From: Glycomyces xiaoerkulensis | Lineage (GTDB): Bacteria; Actinomycetota; Actinomycetes; Mycobacteriales; Micromonosporaceae | Length of the DNA: 64,000 nt | Assembly: GCF_002798405.1 (NCBI RefSeq) | Contig: NZ_PGGV01000038.1 | Location: forward strand, 1-64,000 | Direction of reading: 5' to 3' | Shown: in pieces, positions 9,268 to 18,868 of the stretch | Layout of the letters: every line of letters begins with the position of its first letter | How positions within the stretch are numbered: position 1 is the first letter of the stretch | Notes under the pieces: generated by a model | Told to the model about the DNA's origin: nothing | The model's database searches: none | What the model saw: only the letters and a program-made list of their open reading frames with translations | Made by a program: the position numbers and the translations under genes

Positions 9268-10530
9268 GTGACCGCCACCGCCCCGCGCAACGCCCCCCGG
9301 AAGTTCTCCGGCCCCCGCATGGTCGTCGTCGCCACGATCGCGATCGGCTTCACCTTCCCGGGCCAGACCGCCGCCATCTCCGTCTTCATCGACCCGATGA
9401 TCGAGGATCTCGGCGTCGGCCGCACCGCGATCTCCACCGCCTACATGATCGGCACCTTCGTCGGCGCCGCCGCACTGCCGCTGATCGGCCGCCTGGTCGA
9501 CAAGTACGGCACCCGCAAGGCGATGGCGGTCATCGCCGCCGCCCTCAGCCTGGCGCTGGTGGGCCTGTCGTTCGCCACCGACATCTTCGGCCTCGGCGCC
9601 GGCTTCGTCGGCATCCGCATGCTCGGCCAGGGCGCGCTGAGCCTCTGCGCGGCGACCCTGGTGTCCCGCTGGTACCGGAAGCGCCGCGGATTCGTCCTCG
9701 GCATCCAGGCCGCCGCCGGGACCGCCATCATCTCCCTCTCGCCGGTCCTGATGGAGCGGGTCATCCACTTCACCGACTGGCGGACCGCCCTGCTCCTGGA
9801 GGCCGCCGCGGTCGCCGCCGTGGTCATCCCCATGGCGCTGCTGGCGGCCCGCAACCGGCCCGCCGACATCGGCCAGTTCGTCGACGGCGACCCCGCCAAC
9901 GGCGGCACCTCGAAGGCCGAATGGGGGATGACCCGGGGCCAGGCGGTCCGGCACCCCTACTTCTGGGTCCTGGTGGCGAGCATCGCCACCTCCGGGTTCT
10001 TCGGCACCGCGATCGGCTTCCACCAGATCGCGCTGCTGGGCGAGCGCGGTCTGACCCCCACCGAGGCCGCGGTGAACTTCCTGCCGCAGACCATCGCCGG
10101 CACGGTGTCGTCCCTGGTCCTGGGCTACCTCATCGACCGCGGCAATCCGCGGCTGCTGCTGGCCTCCTCGATGGCCGGCTTCGCGCTCGCGATCGCCTGG
10201 GGCACCGCGGTCGAGCCGGGCTGGTCGGCGATCGGCTTCGGCATGGCCATCGGCGTCGGCGCCAACGCCCTGCGGTCCATCGAAGGCGCGATGACCCCGC
10301 GGCTGTTCGGCACCGCGCACCTGGGCGCGATCCGCGGCGTGGTCTCCTCGACGACCATCGCCGGCACCGCGTTCGCCCCGGTGCTGTACTCGCTGTTCTA
10401 CTCCTGGACCGGGTCGTTCGGGCCGGTGCTGTGGCTTTCCACACTGGTGCCGCTCGCGGTCGGCGTCGCCGCGCTCGTAGTGCCGATGCCGCGACCCGGA
10501 CCGGACGGGGAGTCACATCTCACGAGCTGA
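9268..10530 (+). CDS. MFS transporter
   Basis: A 420-residue major facilitator carrier with 12 predicted membrane segments, starting VTATAPRNAPRKFSGPRMVV with GGAG upstream of the GTG. The conserved loop between segments 2 and 3 reads GRLVDKYGTRKAM, and segment 1 contains GFTFPGQTAAISVFIDPMI. A second-half loop GYLIDRGNPRLLL mirrors it. The overall pattern is like oxalate/formate- or monocarboxylate-type carriers, but the substrate is not identified. An in-frame ATG at 9082 would add 62 residues without membrane character, so the GTG is preferred. Confidence 0.85.
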   Translation: MTATAPRNAPRKFSGPRMVVVATIAIGFTFPGQTAAISVFIDPMIEDLGVGRTAISTAYMIGTFVGAAALPLIGRLVDKYGTRKAMAVIAAALSLALVGLSFATDIFGLGAGFVGIRMLGQGALSLCAATLVSRWYRKRRGFVLGIQAAAGTAIISLSPVLMERVIHFTDWRTALLLEAAAVAAVVIPMALLAARNRPADIGQFVDGDPANGGTSKAEWGMTRGQAVRHPYFWVLVASIATSGFFGTAIGFHQIALLGERGLTPTEAAVNFLPQTIAGTVSSLVLGYLIDRGNPRLLLASSMAGFALAIAWGTAVEPGWSAIGFGMAIGVGANALRSIEGAMTPRLFGTAHLGAIRGVVSSTTIAGTAFAPVLYSLFYSWTGSFGPVLWLSTLVPLAVGVAALVVPMPRPGPDGESHLTS

Positions 10531-10573
10531 GCGACTGCGGCGGTTCGGCCGCCGGGTGTGTAACCTTGTCGTC

Positions 10574-11056
10574 GTGTTGCGGATAGCGCATGAATTGGTC
10601 GAGGCGATCGTCGCCCACGCCCGCCGGGACCACCCGGACGAGGCGTGCGGGCTCATCGCCGGACCCGAGGGCACCGGGGAGCCGGAACGGCACATCCCGA
10701 TGACCAACGCCGCCCGCTCCACCACCTTCTACGAGTTCGATGCCGAAGAGTGGAAGCGGGTCTACGACGAGATGTGGGGCAACGACGAGGAGGTCGTCGT
10801 CGCCTACCACTCCCACACCGCCACGGAGGCCTACCCGTCGCGCACCGACGCCGGGATCGCCTCCGAGCTGGGCCTGCCTCAGGCCCACTACGTGCTGGTG
10901 GCCACCCGCGACCCCGAGGTCGCCGAGGTGCGCTCGTTCCGGATCGCCGACGGCGAGGTCACCGAGGAGCCCATCGAGGCGGTCGGAGCTCCCGACGCGG
11001 TGCAGACCTACAAGTTCGCGCACAGCCCCGACTCGACGGTCTACGACTGTCACTGA
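10574..11056 (+). CDS. mec: Mec-type JAMM (M67) metallopeptidase
   Basis: A 160-residue zinc peptidase of the JAB1/MPN fold. The catalytic set is visible as DEACGL with the Glu, then HSHTATEAYPSRTD, the H-x-H-x7-S-x2-D zinc and serine motif. In Mycobacterium the homologue releases cysteine from the carrier CysO after CysM has built it on the carrier C-terminus. Here it precedes cysO by 71 bp and cysM follows, the same order. The GTG at 10574 (VLRIAHELV) is chosen; a GTG at 10556 would add six residues. Confidence 0.9.
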   Translation: MLRIAHELVEAIVAHARRDHPDEACGLIAGPEGTGEPERHIPMTNAARSTTFYEFDAEEWKRVYDEMWGNDEEVVVAYHSHTATEAYPSRTDAGIASELGLPQAHYVLVATRDPEVAEVRSFRIADGEVTEEPIEAVGAPDAVQTYKFAHSPDSTVYDCH

Positions 11057-11127
11057 TTCCCGGCCGCCTCCGCTGAGTGCGGCGAGACGAGTCTGCCGAT
11101 TTTCCACGTCCGAAGGAAGCCGAAACC

Positions 11128-12376
<1,249 letters not shown>

Positions 12377-12410
12377 CGACATGTCCGTTTCCGCTTGCTA
12401 GCCTGGTCCG

Positions 12411-12815
12411 ATGAGTTCCTCCGAGCAGGAAGGCTCCTCGGTCGTCGAAGAGGCGCCGGGGGTGCCGCGTCAGGGCGGGCCGACCGCCGACCGGGACGAG
12501 CCGACCGACGCCCCGGCCGAGGAGCCGGACGCTCCCGACCAGTCGGCGGTCCGACTCCGCCGCCTCGCGGGCGTCGCGATCTGGGCGCTCGCACTGGTGC
12601 TGGCCGGATCGGCCTCGGCGATCGTGGGCCTGTTCCGCATCTTCGGCGACGGTGCCGGCTGGTTCGCCCCGGCGTTCATCACCACCGGTGTGGTCGGGAT
12701 GCTGCTGACGATGATGGCGTTCGCGACCATCCGATTCAAGAGCGTCCCGTGGCTGTTCATGGGCGCCGCCTCGGCCACCCTCCTGGCGGCGTTCGTGATG
12801 CTCAAGCTCGCCTGA
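12411..12815 (+). CDS. Small membrane protein of unknown function
   Basis: 134 residues: an acidic, proline-containing cytoplasmic N-terminus of about 47 residues, then three hydrophobic segments (GVAIWALALVLAGSASAIVG, FAPAFITTGVVGMLLTMMAF, WLFMGAASATLLAAFVMLKL). The family is not recognised. It lies between cysM and murI, where Mycobacterium tuberculosis has a rhomboid protease. It is far too short to be a rhomboid and lacks Gly-x-Ser and His catalytic motifs, so it is not a simple replacement of function. Confidence 0.7.
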   Translation: MSSSEQEGSSVVEEAPGVPRQGGPTADRDEPTDAPAEEPDAPDQSAVRLRRLAGVAIWALALVLAGSASAIVGLFRIFGDGAGWFAPAFITTGVVGMLLTMMAFATIRFKSVPWLFMGAASATLLAAFVMLKLA

Positions 12816-12993
12816 GCGAGTCGGCCCACCGAGTCGCGGTCGGCCGCATCGCCGCTCGGCCGCTCCAGCGCACGTTGTGTCCCGCGCCACCGCCGGAGAA
12901 AAATCCTGTGGCGTTCGCCACCATGTCATTTTGACGACATTCCCGTGACGAGAACGGGCGCCGAAACCGCCCCCGGACGTACGCTCGGAGCCC

Positions 12994-13797
12994 ATGAACA
13001 ACGCGCCCATCGGGATCTTCGACTCCGGTGTGGGGGGCCTGACCGTCGCCCGAGCGGTCGCCGAACTATTGCCCTCCGAGCGGCTGCTGTACGTCGGCGA
13101 CACCGAGCACGTCCCGTACGGGCCCAGGCCCATCGCCGAGGTCCGCAAGCTGACGCTCGACATCTGCGACCACCTGGTGGAACAGGAGGTCAAGGCGTTG
13201 GTCGTCGCCTGCAATTCGGCCTCGTCGGCGAGCCTGGCGGATATCCGGGACCGCTACGACGTCCCGGTCGTGGAGGTCATCAGGCCCGCCGTGAGGCGGG
13301 CGGTGGCGACCACCCGCAACGGCCGGGTCGGAGTGATCGGGACGGCGGCCACGATCTCGTCGGGGACCTACCTCGACGCCTTCACCGTGGTCCCGGACGT
13401 GAGGGTCACCGCCGCGGCGTGCCCGGCGTTCGTGGACTTCGTGGAACGAGGAGTGACAACGGGCCGACAGCTCCTGGGCCTGGCGCAGGGGTACCTTGAG
13501 CCGCTACAGCAGTCCGGCGTCGACACGGTCGTACTGGGCTGCACCCACTACCCGCTGCTGTCGGGACTCATAGGACTGGTGATGGGAGAGGACGTGTCGT
13601 TGGTGTCGTCCGCGGACGAATGCGCCCGCGAGCTGTACCGGGTGCTGACCGAGAACGACCTCCTCGCCGAGGGCGATGGGCCGGGCGAGCACCGCATCCT
13701 GGCCACCGGCGACCCCGCGGCCTTCAATCGGACCGCGCGCCGCTTCCTCGGGAACCTGTTTCCACAGGCCGCGACGGCCGCATTGGACGAGGTGTGA
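12994..13797 (+). CDS. murI: Glutamate racemase
   Basis: A 267-residue racemase supplying D-glutamate for peptidoglycan. It starts with [18 protein letters not shown], which carries the catalytic-region Asp and Ser. The two acid/base cysteines are in [12 protein letters not shown] and [11 protein letters not shown], and [11 protein letters not shown] is also typical. It is followed after 6 bp by the metallo-hydrolase gene, so they are probably co-transcribed, as in Mycobacterium. Confidence 0.95.
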   Translation: MNNAPIGIFDSGVGGLTVARAVAELLPSERLLYVGDTEHVPYGPRPIAEVRKLTLDICDHLVEQEVKALVVACNSASSASLADIRDRYDVPVVEVIRPAVRRAVATTRNGRVGVIGTAATISSGTYLDAFTVVPDVRVTAAACPAFVDFVERGVTTGRQLLGLAQGYLEPLQQSGVDTVVLGCTHYPLLSGLIGLVMGEDVSLVSSADECARELYRVLTENDLLAEGDGPGEHRILATGDPAAFNRTARRFLGNLFPQAATAALDEV

Positions 13798-13803
13798 TCT
13801 GCC

Positions 13804-14562
13804 ATGAAACTGACCGTGATCGGCTGCGCCGGGTCCTTCCCGGCCCCGGACACCCCCTGCTCGGCCTACCTGGTGGAGGCCGGCGGGTACCGCCTGCTGA
13901 TCGACTTCGGCACCGGCTCGCTGGGCGAGCTGCAGCGGCACCTCGATCCGCACCTGCTGGACGCGATCGTCATCACCCACCTCCACCCCGACCACTTCTT
14001 CGACACCTGCGGGTACGCGGTCATGCGCCGCTATTCGCCGGGCGAGCAGCAGGATCCGATCCCGCTGTACGGGCCGGTCGGCGTGTCCGACCGGATCGTG
14101 GCCGCCTACGGCGGCCAGGGGGAGCTGTGCAACCCCTCGCTGCGCGACGTCTACGACTTCCGCGAGCTGCACTCCGGCTCGTTCGAGCTGGGGCCGCTGA
14201 CGATCACCGTCGAGCAGGTCGCCCACCCGGTGGAGACCTACGGCATGCGCGTCGAACACGCGGGGTCCTCACTGGCCTATTCCTCCGACACCGGGCCGTG
14301 CGAGGCGCTGGAGACGCTCGCGGCACATTGCGACGTGCTCCTCGCGGAGGCGTCCTACCTCGAGGGGCGTGAGAACCCGAAGGACGTGCATCTCACCGGC
14401 AAGGAGGCCGGTGACTACGCCACCAAGACCGGTGCCGCCCGGCTGCTGCTGACGCACCTGGTGGAGCCGTGGGGCTCGAAGTCCGCCACGCTCGCCGAAG
14501 CCCGGGCCGCCTACACCGGACCGGTCGAACTGGTCGAGCCCGGTCAGGTGTACGAGTTCTGA
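13804..14562 (+). CDS. Metallo-beta-lactamase-fold hydrolase, Rv1339-like
   Basis: A 252-residue MBL-fold enzyme with THLHPDHFFD as the metal-binding H-x-H-x-D-H, AYSSDTGPCEAL with the bridging Asp, and LLLTHL with the last His. It shares the layout and gene position (directly after murI) of M. tuberculosis Rv1339, reported as an atypical cyclic-AMP phosphodiesterase. That makes cyclic-nucleotide hydrolysis the best guess, with an RNase Z-like role as the alternative. No signal peptide is visible, so it is cytoplasmic. Confidence 0.85.
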   Translation: MKLTVIGCAGSFPAPDTPCSAYLVEAGGYRLLIDFGTGSLGELQRHLDPHLLDAIVITHLHPDHFFDTCGYAVMRRYSPGEQQDPIPLYGPVGVSDRIVAAYGGQGELCNPSLRDVYDFRELHSGSFELGPLTITVEQVAHPVETYGMRVEHAGSSLAYSSDTGPCEALETLAAHCDVLLAEASYLEGRENPKDVHLTGKEAGDYATKTGAARLLLTHLVEPWGSKSATLAEARAAYTGPVELVEPGQVYEF

Positions 14563-14620
14563 ATTCCGGTTGGCACGTTATCGGGATGCCGCCGTTGCAT
14601 CGACGCCATAGCGTCGAACC

Positions 14621-16477
14621 ATGTCGAGCTACAACAATCCCCAGCAATACAACGTCGGCCCGCCGCAGCAGCCGCCGCCGCAGTACCAGCAGCCCCAGCA
14701 GCCGCCGCAGTACCAATCACCGCAGTACCAACAGCCGCCGCAATATCAGCAGCCTCCGCAGTACCACCCGCAGCAGCCGTACGCGCAGCCGCAGGTCCAC
14801 GTGGAGCCCGGAACGGGGCAGCCCGGCGGCGGGCAGCCGCCTTACTTCCCGCCGGGCGGCTACACGCCCGCGCCCCCGCCGCCGCCCCGCAAGCGCCGCG
14901 GCGGGCCGATCATCGCCGCGGTCCTGTCGGTCGTGCTGCTGCTCGGCGTCGGCGCGTTCGTGTTCTTCCAGTACGTCTGGACCTCCGGGCCCGACCCGGC
15001 CGAGCGCTTCCCCGCCACCGCCGGCATGTACGTCGAACTCAACCTCGACCCGTCGTTCGACCAGACGCCGAAGCTCCTGGAGCACCTCAGCAAGTTCGAG
15101 GGCTTCGACTACGAGGACACCGACGACCTGTGGGCCGACCTGCTCGACGAGTCCGGGCTCGAGGGCGTTGACGCCGAACGGGACCTGAGCTCCTGGCTGG
15201 GTCGCCGCCACGGCCTCGCCATGTGGGAGTACGACGGCGCCCCGTACGGCGTGGCCAACCTCGCCAGCACCGACGCCGAGGCCGCCGAGGACGGGCTCGA
15301 CCGGATCCGCGAGGCCACCGGCGCGACCGAGGAGCAGTGGGCCTACGAGGTCACCGACGACTCGGCGCTCATGGTGTTCGGAGAGGAGGGCGCGGCCGAC
15401 GCGCTCGAAGCGGCCGAATCCGAGGCCGGAACCTCGCCGCTGTCGGAGACCGACGCCTACGACGAGGCCCGCTCGTGGCTCGACGGCGACCAGGTGGTCG
15501 TGTACTGGTTCGACCTCGACGCGATCACCGACATGGCCGAGGCCGCCGGTGAGGACGAGAGCCTCGGCGAGTTCTCCGACATGCTCTCGGGCCACCTCAT
15601 CATGGGCATGTCCGCATTCGACGACGGCTTCGAGCTCTCGTACCGCATGTTCGGCGAGTCCGAACACCCGTGGACCGGCGCCGAGGACCTCATGGGCAAC
15701 ATGGGCGACCTGCCCGCCTCCGACCTCGCCGTCACCGCCGACGTCCCCGAGGACCTCGACGAGATCACCGAGGAGTGGGCGAGCGAATTCGAGGACTCCT
15801 TCTCCGGGTCGGGCGACGAAACCGGCTGGGACACCGGCACCGGCTCCCCGCTGACCGACGAGGAGTACGACGAGTACCTCGAACTCGAACAGAAGTGGAT
15901 CGACGGCGAGCTCAGCGACGAAGAGGAGGAGCGCTACTGGGATCTCGACGACCGGTACTGGATGTACGGCACCGAGGACGATCCCTCCGAGTACCTCGAG
16001 GACGACCCCTACTCCAACGACTTCGGCGACGCCTTCGGCGAGGCCGAGGAGCTGATCGAGCTGCTCTCGGGCGCCCAGCTCAGCTTCACCGCCGACTTCG
16101 ACGCCGAGAGCGGGGTCGACCCCGAGTCGCTGTTCCTCTCGGCGCTGCTGTCCGACGACCGCGCCGCCGAGCTGAACGACATGCTCGAAGACCTCTCCGG
16201 CGGGCGGCAGCTCCCCGACGGGATCGAGGCCGATGGCTCGCAACTGTCCTACACCGGCGGCGCGGTCGCAGACGGGAACCTGTCGGACGACTCGCGGTTC
16301 AGCGACTTCGCCGACCAGAGCCCGGGCAGCGCCGCCCTGGGCGTGTGGGTCGACCTCAGCGAGATCCACACCTTCGGCGAGGACATGGACCAGGCCGAGC
16401 CGCTGTCGGCCTTCGCCTGGTCCCACGGCACCGAGGACGGCGACGGCATCGGCCTCGCCCGCCTCTACCTGAAGTAA
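14621..16477 (+). CDS. DUF3352 membrane protein with a Gln/Pro/Tyr-repeat N-terminus
   Basis: 618 residues. Residues ~5-55 are short PQYQQP-type repeats, followed by a Pro-rich segment and KRRGGPIIAAVLSVVLLLGV, a single membrane anchor at about 88-112. The remainder is a strongly acidic extracellular domain of the DUF3352 type (PAERFPATAGMYVELNLDPS near the membrane, WLGRRHGLAMWEYD, SYRMFGESEHPW). An unusual Asp/Glu/Tyr-rich insertion covers about residues 405-470 (LTDEEYDEYLELEQKWIDGE). Function unknown. The repeats are a likely site of length variation. Confidence 0.8.
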   Translation: MSSYNNPQQYNVGPPQQPPPQYQQPQQPPQYQSPQYQQPPQYQQPPQYHPQQPYAQPQVHVEPGTGQPGGGQPPYFPPGGYTPAPPPPPRKRRGGPIIAAVLSVVLLLGVGAFVFFQYVWTSGPDPAERFPATAGMYVELNLDPSFDQTPKLLEHLSKFEGFDYEDTDDLWADLLDESGLEGVDAERDLSSWLGRRHGLAMWEYDGAPYGVANLASTDAEAAEDGLDRIREATGATEEQWAYEVTDDSALMVFGEEGAADALEAAESEAGTSPLSETDAYDEARSWLDGDQVVVYWFDLDAITDMAEAAGEDESLGEFSDMLSGHLIMGMSAFDDGFELSYRMFGESEHPWTGAEDLMGNMGDLPASDLAVTADVPEDLDEITEEWASEFEDSFSGSGDETGWDTGTGSPLTDEEYDEYLELEQKWIDGELSDEEEERYWDLDDRYWMYGTEDDPSEYLEDDPYSNDFGDAFGEAEELIELLSGAQLSFTADFDAESGVDPESLFLSALLSDDRAAELNDMLEDLSGGRQLPDGIEADGSQLSYTGGAVADGNLSDDSRFSDFADQSPGSAALGVWVDLSEIHTFGEDMDQAEPLSAFAWSHGTEDGDGIGLARLYLK

Positions 16478-16521
16478 CCACACCTCCCGACCGCGGGATC
16501 GGTCACGTTAGGCTCGACGGC

Positions 16522-17766
16522 GTGACCGATCCCGTTTCGCCTGGGCGCCGGCCCGCAGAGGAGCGCCGCGTGCCCGAGCCGGAGTCGACGAGGTCGCCGT
16601 TCCAGCGGGACCGGGCGAGGGTCCTGCACTCGGCGGGCTTCCGCCGCCTGGCCTCGAAGACGCAGGTGCACACCGCCGGGACCGACGACTTCCTGCGCAC
16701 CCGGCTCACCCATTCGCTGGAGGTCGCCCAGATCGCCCGAGAGACGGGCAACAAGCTCGGCTGCGATCCCGACGTGGTGGACGTGGCCGGGCTGGCCCAT
16801 GACCTGGGGCACCCGCCGTTCGGGCACAACGGCGAGGACGCGCTGCACGCGGTCTCCGGCGCCTGCGGCGGCTTCGAAGGCAACGCGCAGACGCTGCGGG
16901 TGCTGACGCGCCTGGAGGCCAAGGTCCTCGACGATGAGGACCGCTCGGCAGGGCTCAACCTGACCCGGGCGTCGCTGGACGCGACCTGCAAGTACCCGTG
17001 GCCGGCCGAGCCGGGCGCGCGCAAGTTCGGCGTCTACGCCGACGACCGGCCGGTCTTCGACTGGCTCCGGGGCGGCGCACCGGCGGGCGTGCGGTGCCTG
17101 GAGGCCCAGGTGATGGACTGGTCCGACGACGTGGCCTACTCGGTGCACGACGTGGAGGACGGCCTGCACGGCGGCTACATCGACCTGGCCGCGCTGATGG
17201 ACGACCCGGACGAGCAGTCGGGGGTCTGCAAGGACGTGGCGGGCCGCTACGCCGACGAGTCGGCCGCGAGTCTGCAGGAGGCCCTGCGGGAATTGCTGCG
17301 CGACCCGGTGGTGCGGGCGCTCCACGACTACGACGGCTCGTTCGGCGCGCAGGTGGCGCTGAAGGACTTCACCTCGATGATGGTGGGCCGCTTCGTGAAC
17401 GCCGCGGTCGATGCGACTCGGGGTCGCTACGGCGGCGAGCGGCTGCGACGCTACGACGCCGAACTGATCGTCCCCGAGGCCGAGCGGATCCAGTGCGCCC
17501 TGCTCAAGGGCATCGCCTGGCGGTACGTGATGCAGCCGAGGACCAGCGAGGCCTGGTACTCGCGGCAGCGGGAGATCCTGGCCGAACTGGTGGCGATCCT
17601 GAGCGACCGCGCCCCCGACCACCTTGACCCGATGTTCGCCGCCGCCTGGCACGAGGCCCGGTACGACGCCGGACGCCTCCGCGCGGTCATCGACCAGGTC
17701 GCGTCCCTGACCGACTCCTCGGCCCCCGTCTGGCACGCCCGCCTGGCCGGCCTTCCCCTGGCGTAA
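16522..17766 (+). CDS. dgt: Deoxyguanosinetriphosphate triphosphohydrolase-like protein
   Basis: A 414-residue HD-domain phosphohydrolase that would cleave dNTPs to nucleoside plus triphosphate. The metal site is spelled by RLTHSLEVAQIAR and GLAHDLGHPPFGHNGE (H...HD...D arrangement); RRLASKTQVHT and DWSDDVAYSVHDVEDG are also family signatures. The GTG at 16522 (VTDPVSPGRRPAEER) gives the normal length. It follows the DUF3352 gene after 44 bp. In many actinomycetes it lies close to the primase gene, but primase is not in this window. Confidence 0.9.
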   Translation: MTDPVSPGRRPAEERRVPEPESTRSPFQRDRARVLHSAGFRRLASKTQVHTAGTDDFLRTRLTHSLEVAQIARETGNKLGCDPDVVDVAGLAHDLGHPPFGHNGEDALHAVSGACGGFEGNAQTLRVLTRLEAKVLDDEDRSAGLNLTRASLDATCKYPWPAEPGARKFGVYADDRPVFDWLRGGAPAGVRCLEAQVMDWSDDVAYSVHDVEDGLHGGYIDLAALMDDPDEQSGVCKDVAGRYADESAASLQEALRELLRDPVVRALHDYDGSFGAQVALKDFTSMMVGRFVNAAVDATRGRYGGERLRRYDAELIVPEAERIQCALLKGIAWRYVMQPRTSEAWYSRQREILAELVAILSDRAPDHLDPMFAAAWHEARYDAGRLRAVIDQVASLTDSSAPVWHARLAGLPLA

Positions 17767-17854
17767 CGAGGTCACGGCGCGTCGTCCGGCACTCGGCTGC
17801 CATTGCGTATATCTTGTCTTCGCTGGCGCGCCGGATATCTAAGGAGCTGCGGCA

Positions 17855-18070
17855 ATGACTCGCACCGTGATCGACATCGACGCTGACCTGCTCGGCGAAG
17901 TGAGCCAGGTGCTCGGAACGTCGACGAAGAAGGAGACCGTCAACGCCGCGCTGAAGGAAGTCCTCGAAAGCCGTCGGCGCGCCATGGCGCTGACTCGACT
18001 GCGCGCCTCGGCCGCCGATGGATCCGTGGACCTCTCGCTGTTCGAGGACAAGAGGAACTACCGACGGTGA
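17855..18070 (+). CDS. VapB-type antitoxin
   Basis: 71 residues: MTRTVIDIDADLLGEVSQVL then STKKETVNAALKEVLESRRR, the ribbon-helix-helix of actinobacterial type II antitoxins (DUF2191 type), and a C-terminal toxin-wrapping segment (SVDLSLFEDKRNYRR). AAGGAG lies upstream of the ATG. Its stop overlaps a GTG (GTGA) that once began a VapC toxin, now reduced to a remnant. It is therefore an antitoxin without a working partner at this site; it might still counter a related toxin elsewhere. Confidence 0.82.
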   Translation: MTRTVIDIDADLLGEVSQVLGTSTKKETVNAALKEVLESRRRAMALTRLRASAADGSVDLSLFEDKRNYRR

Positions 18071-18182
18071 GTCCCGCTCGATACTCCACGATCCGACCCT
18101 GCTGCACCATGGCAGGGACTTCGACTGCGTTGCGGCCGTCACCGGGCGGCCGGCCGAGTGGTACGGGCGCCCGCGGATCTAA
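18067..18182 (+). pseudogene. VapC PIN-domain toxin, internally deleted
   Basis: The GTG overlapping the antitoxin stop begins VSPARY, a common VapC start. Within about 20 bases the sequence jumps, in another frame, to LLHHGRDFDCVAAVTGRPAE and a TAA at 18180. LLH.DRDF..IA.VTG..VEW is the usual C-terminus of VapC toxins. About 300 bp of the PIN domain with its acidic metal-binding residues is therefore missing. The remnant ends over the stop of trmB on the other strand. Confidence 0.72.
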
Positions 18183-18868
18183 CCGCCCCGTTTGCGGAAG
18201 ACGAGGTCGAAGATCCTCCGCCCGGCGGCGACGCCGCGGCGTTCGAACTTCGTCACCGGGCGGTGGTCCGGGCGCGGGGCGAAGCCGTCGGCGGAGTTCT
18301 CCAGGGCCTCGTCGGCGGTGAGGACCTCGAGCATCTGCTCGGCGTAGTCCTCGATGTCGGTCGCGCAGTGCAGTACGCCGCCCTCACACAGCAGGTCGCG
18401 CATGGTCGCCACGTGGGCCGGCTGGATGATGCGGCGCTTGTGGTGGCGCTTCTTCGGCCACGGGTCGGGGAAGTAGACCCGGATCTCCTCGATCGAGCCC
18501 GGTCCGATCCCGTGCCACAGCAGCGGCAGGGCGTCGCCGGAGTAGACCCGCACATTGCCGAGGCCGCGCTCCTCGGCGCGGGCCATCAGGTCGGCCACGC
18601 CCTGCGGGTAGACCTCGACCGCCAGCAGGTCCCGCTCGCGGTCGGCGTCGGCCATCGCGGCCGCGGCCTCTCCGTTGCCCGACCCGATCTCCAGGATCAG
18701 CGGCGCGGTGCGCCCGAACAGCTTCGCGAAGTCGATCCGGCCGTCCGCCGGCTCCCAGTCCACGCCGTAGCGCGGCCACAGCCGCCGCATGGCCTCGTCG
18801 TGGCGGGGCTTCTTGCGGCCCTGGCGGAAGTTGAACGTCAGGATGTGCCGTTCGAGCTGCTCACTCAT
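18179..18868 (-). CDS. trmB: tRNA (guanine-N7-)-methyltransferase
   Basis: 229 residues. It makes m7G46 in tRNA using S-adenosylmethionine. The cofactor motif is LILEIGSGNGEAAAAMA, followed by YSGDALPLLWHGI and the TrmB signature VYFPDPWPKKRHHKRRI. The start MSEQLERHILTFNFRQGR is typical. The ATG at 18868 overlaps the upstream gene's TGA by one base (TGATG), implying coupling; a GTG just before it would add one residue. Confidence 0.93.
   Translation of the reverse strand: MSEQLERHILTFNFRQGRKKPRHDEAMRRLWPRYGVDWEPADGRIDFAKLFGRTAPLILEIGSGNGEAAAAMADADRERDLLAVEVYPQGVADLMARAEERGLGNVRVYSGDALPLLWHGIGPGSIEEIRVYFPDPWPKKRHHKRRIIQPAHVATMRDLLCEGGVLHCATDIEDYAEQMLEVLTADEALENSADGFAPRPDHRPVTKFERRGVAAGRRIFDLVFRKRGG

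Noticed and set aside
12411-12815. Rhomboid protease expected between cysM and murI
   Set aside because: The gene is too short, has three helices and lacks the catalytic Ser and His motifs.
14640-14790. Short repeats that could suggest a CRISPR-like array
   Set aside because: They are in-frame codons for PQYQQP repeats without regular spacers.
14717-16483. A 588-codon minus-strand frame opposite the DUF3352 gene
   Set aside because: Low-complexity Val/Gly/Glu sequence mirroring an acidic plus-strand gene with clear domain structure.
18067-18321. An 84-codon plus-strand frame starting at the VapC GTG
   Set aside because: After the first residues it is Arg/Ser/Gly-rich shadow of trmB; the VapC remnant is in another frame.
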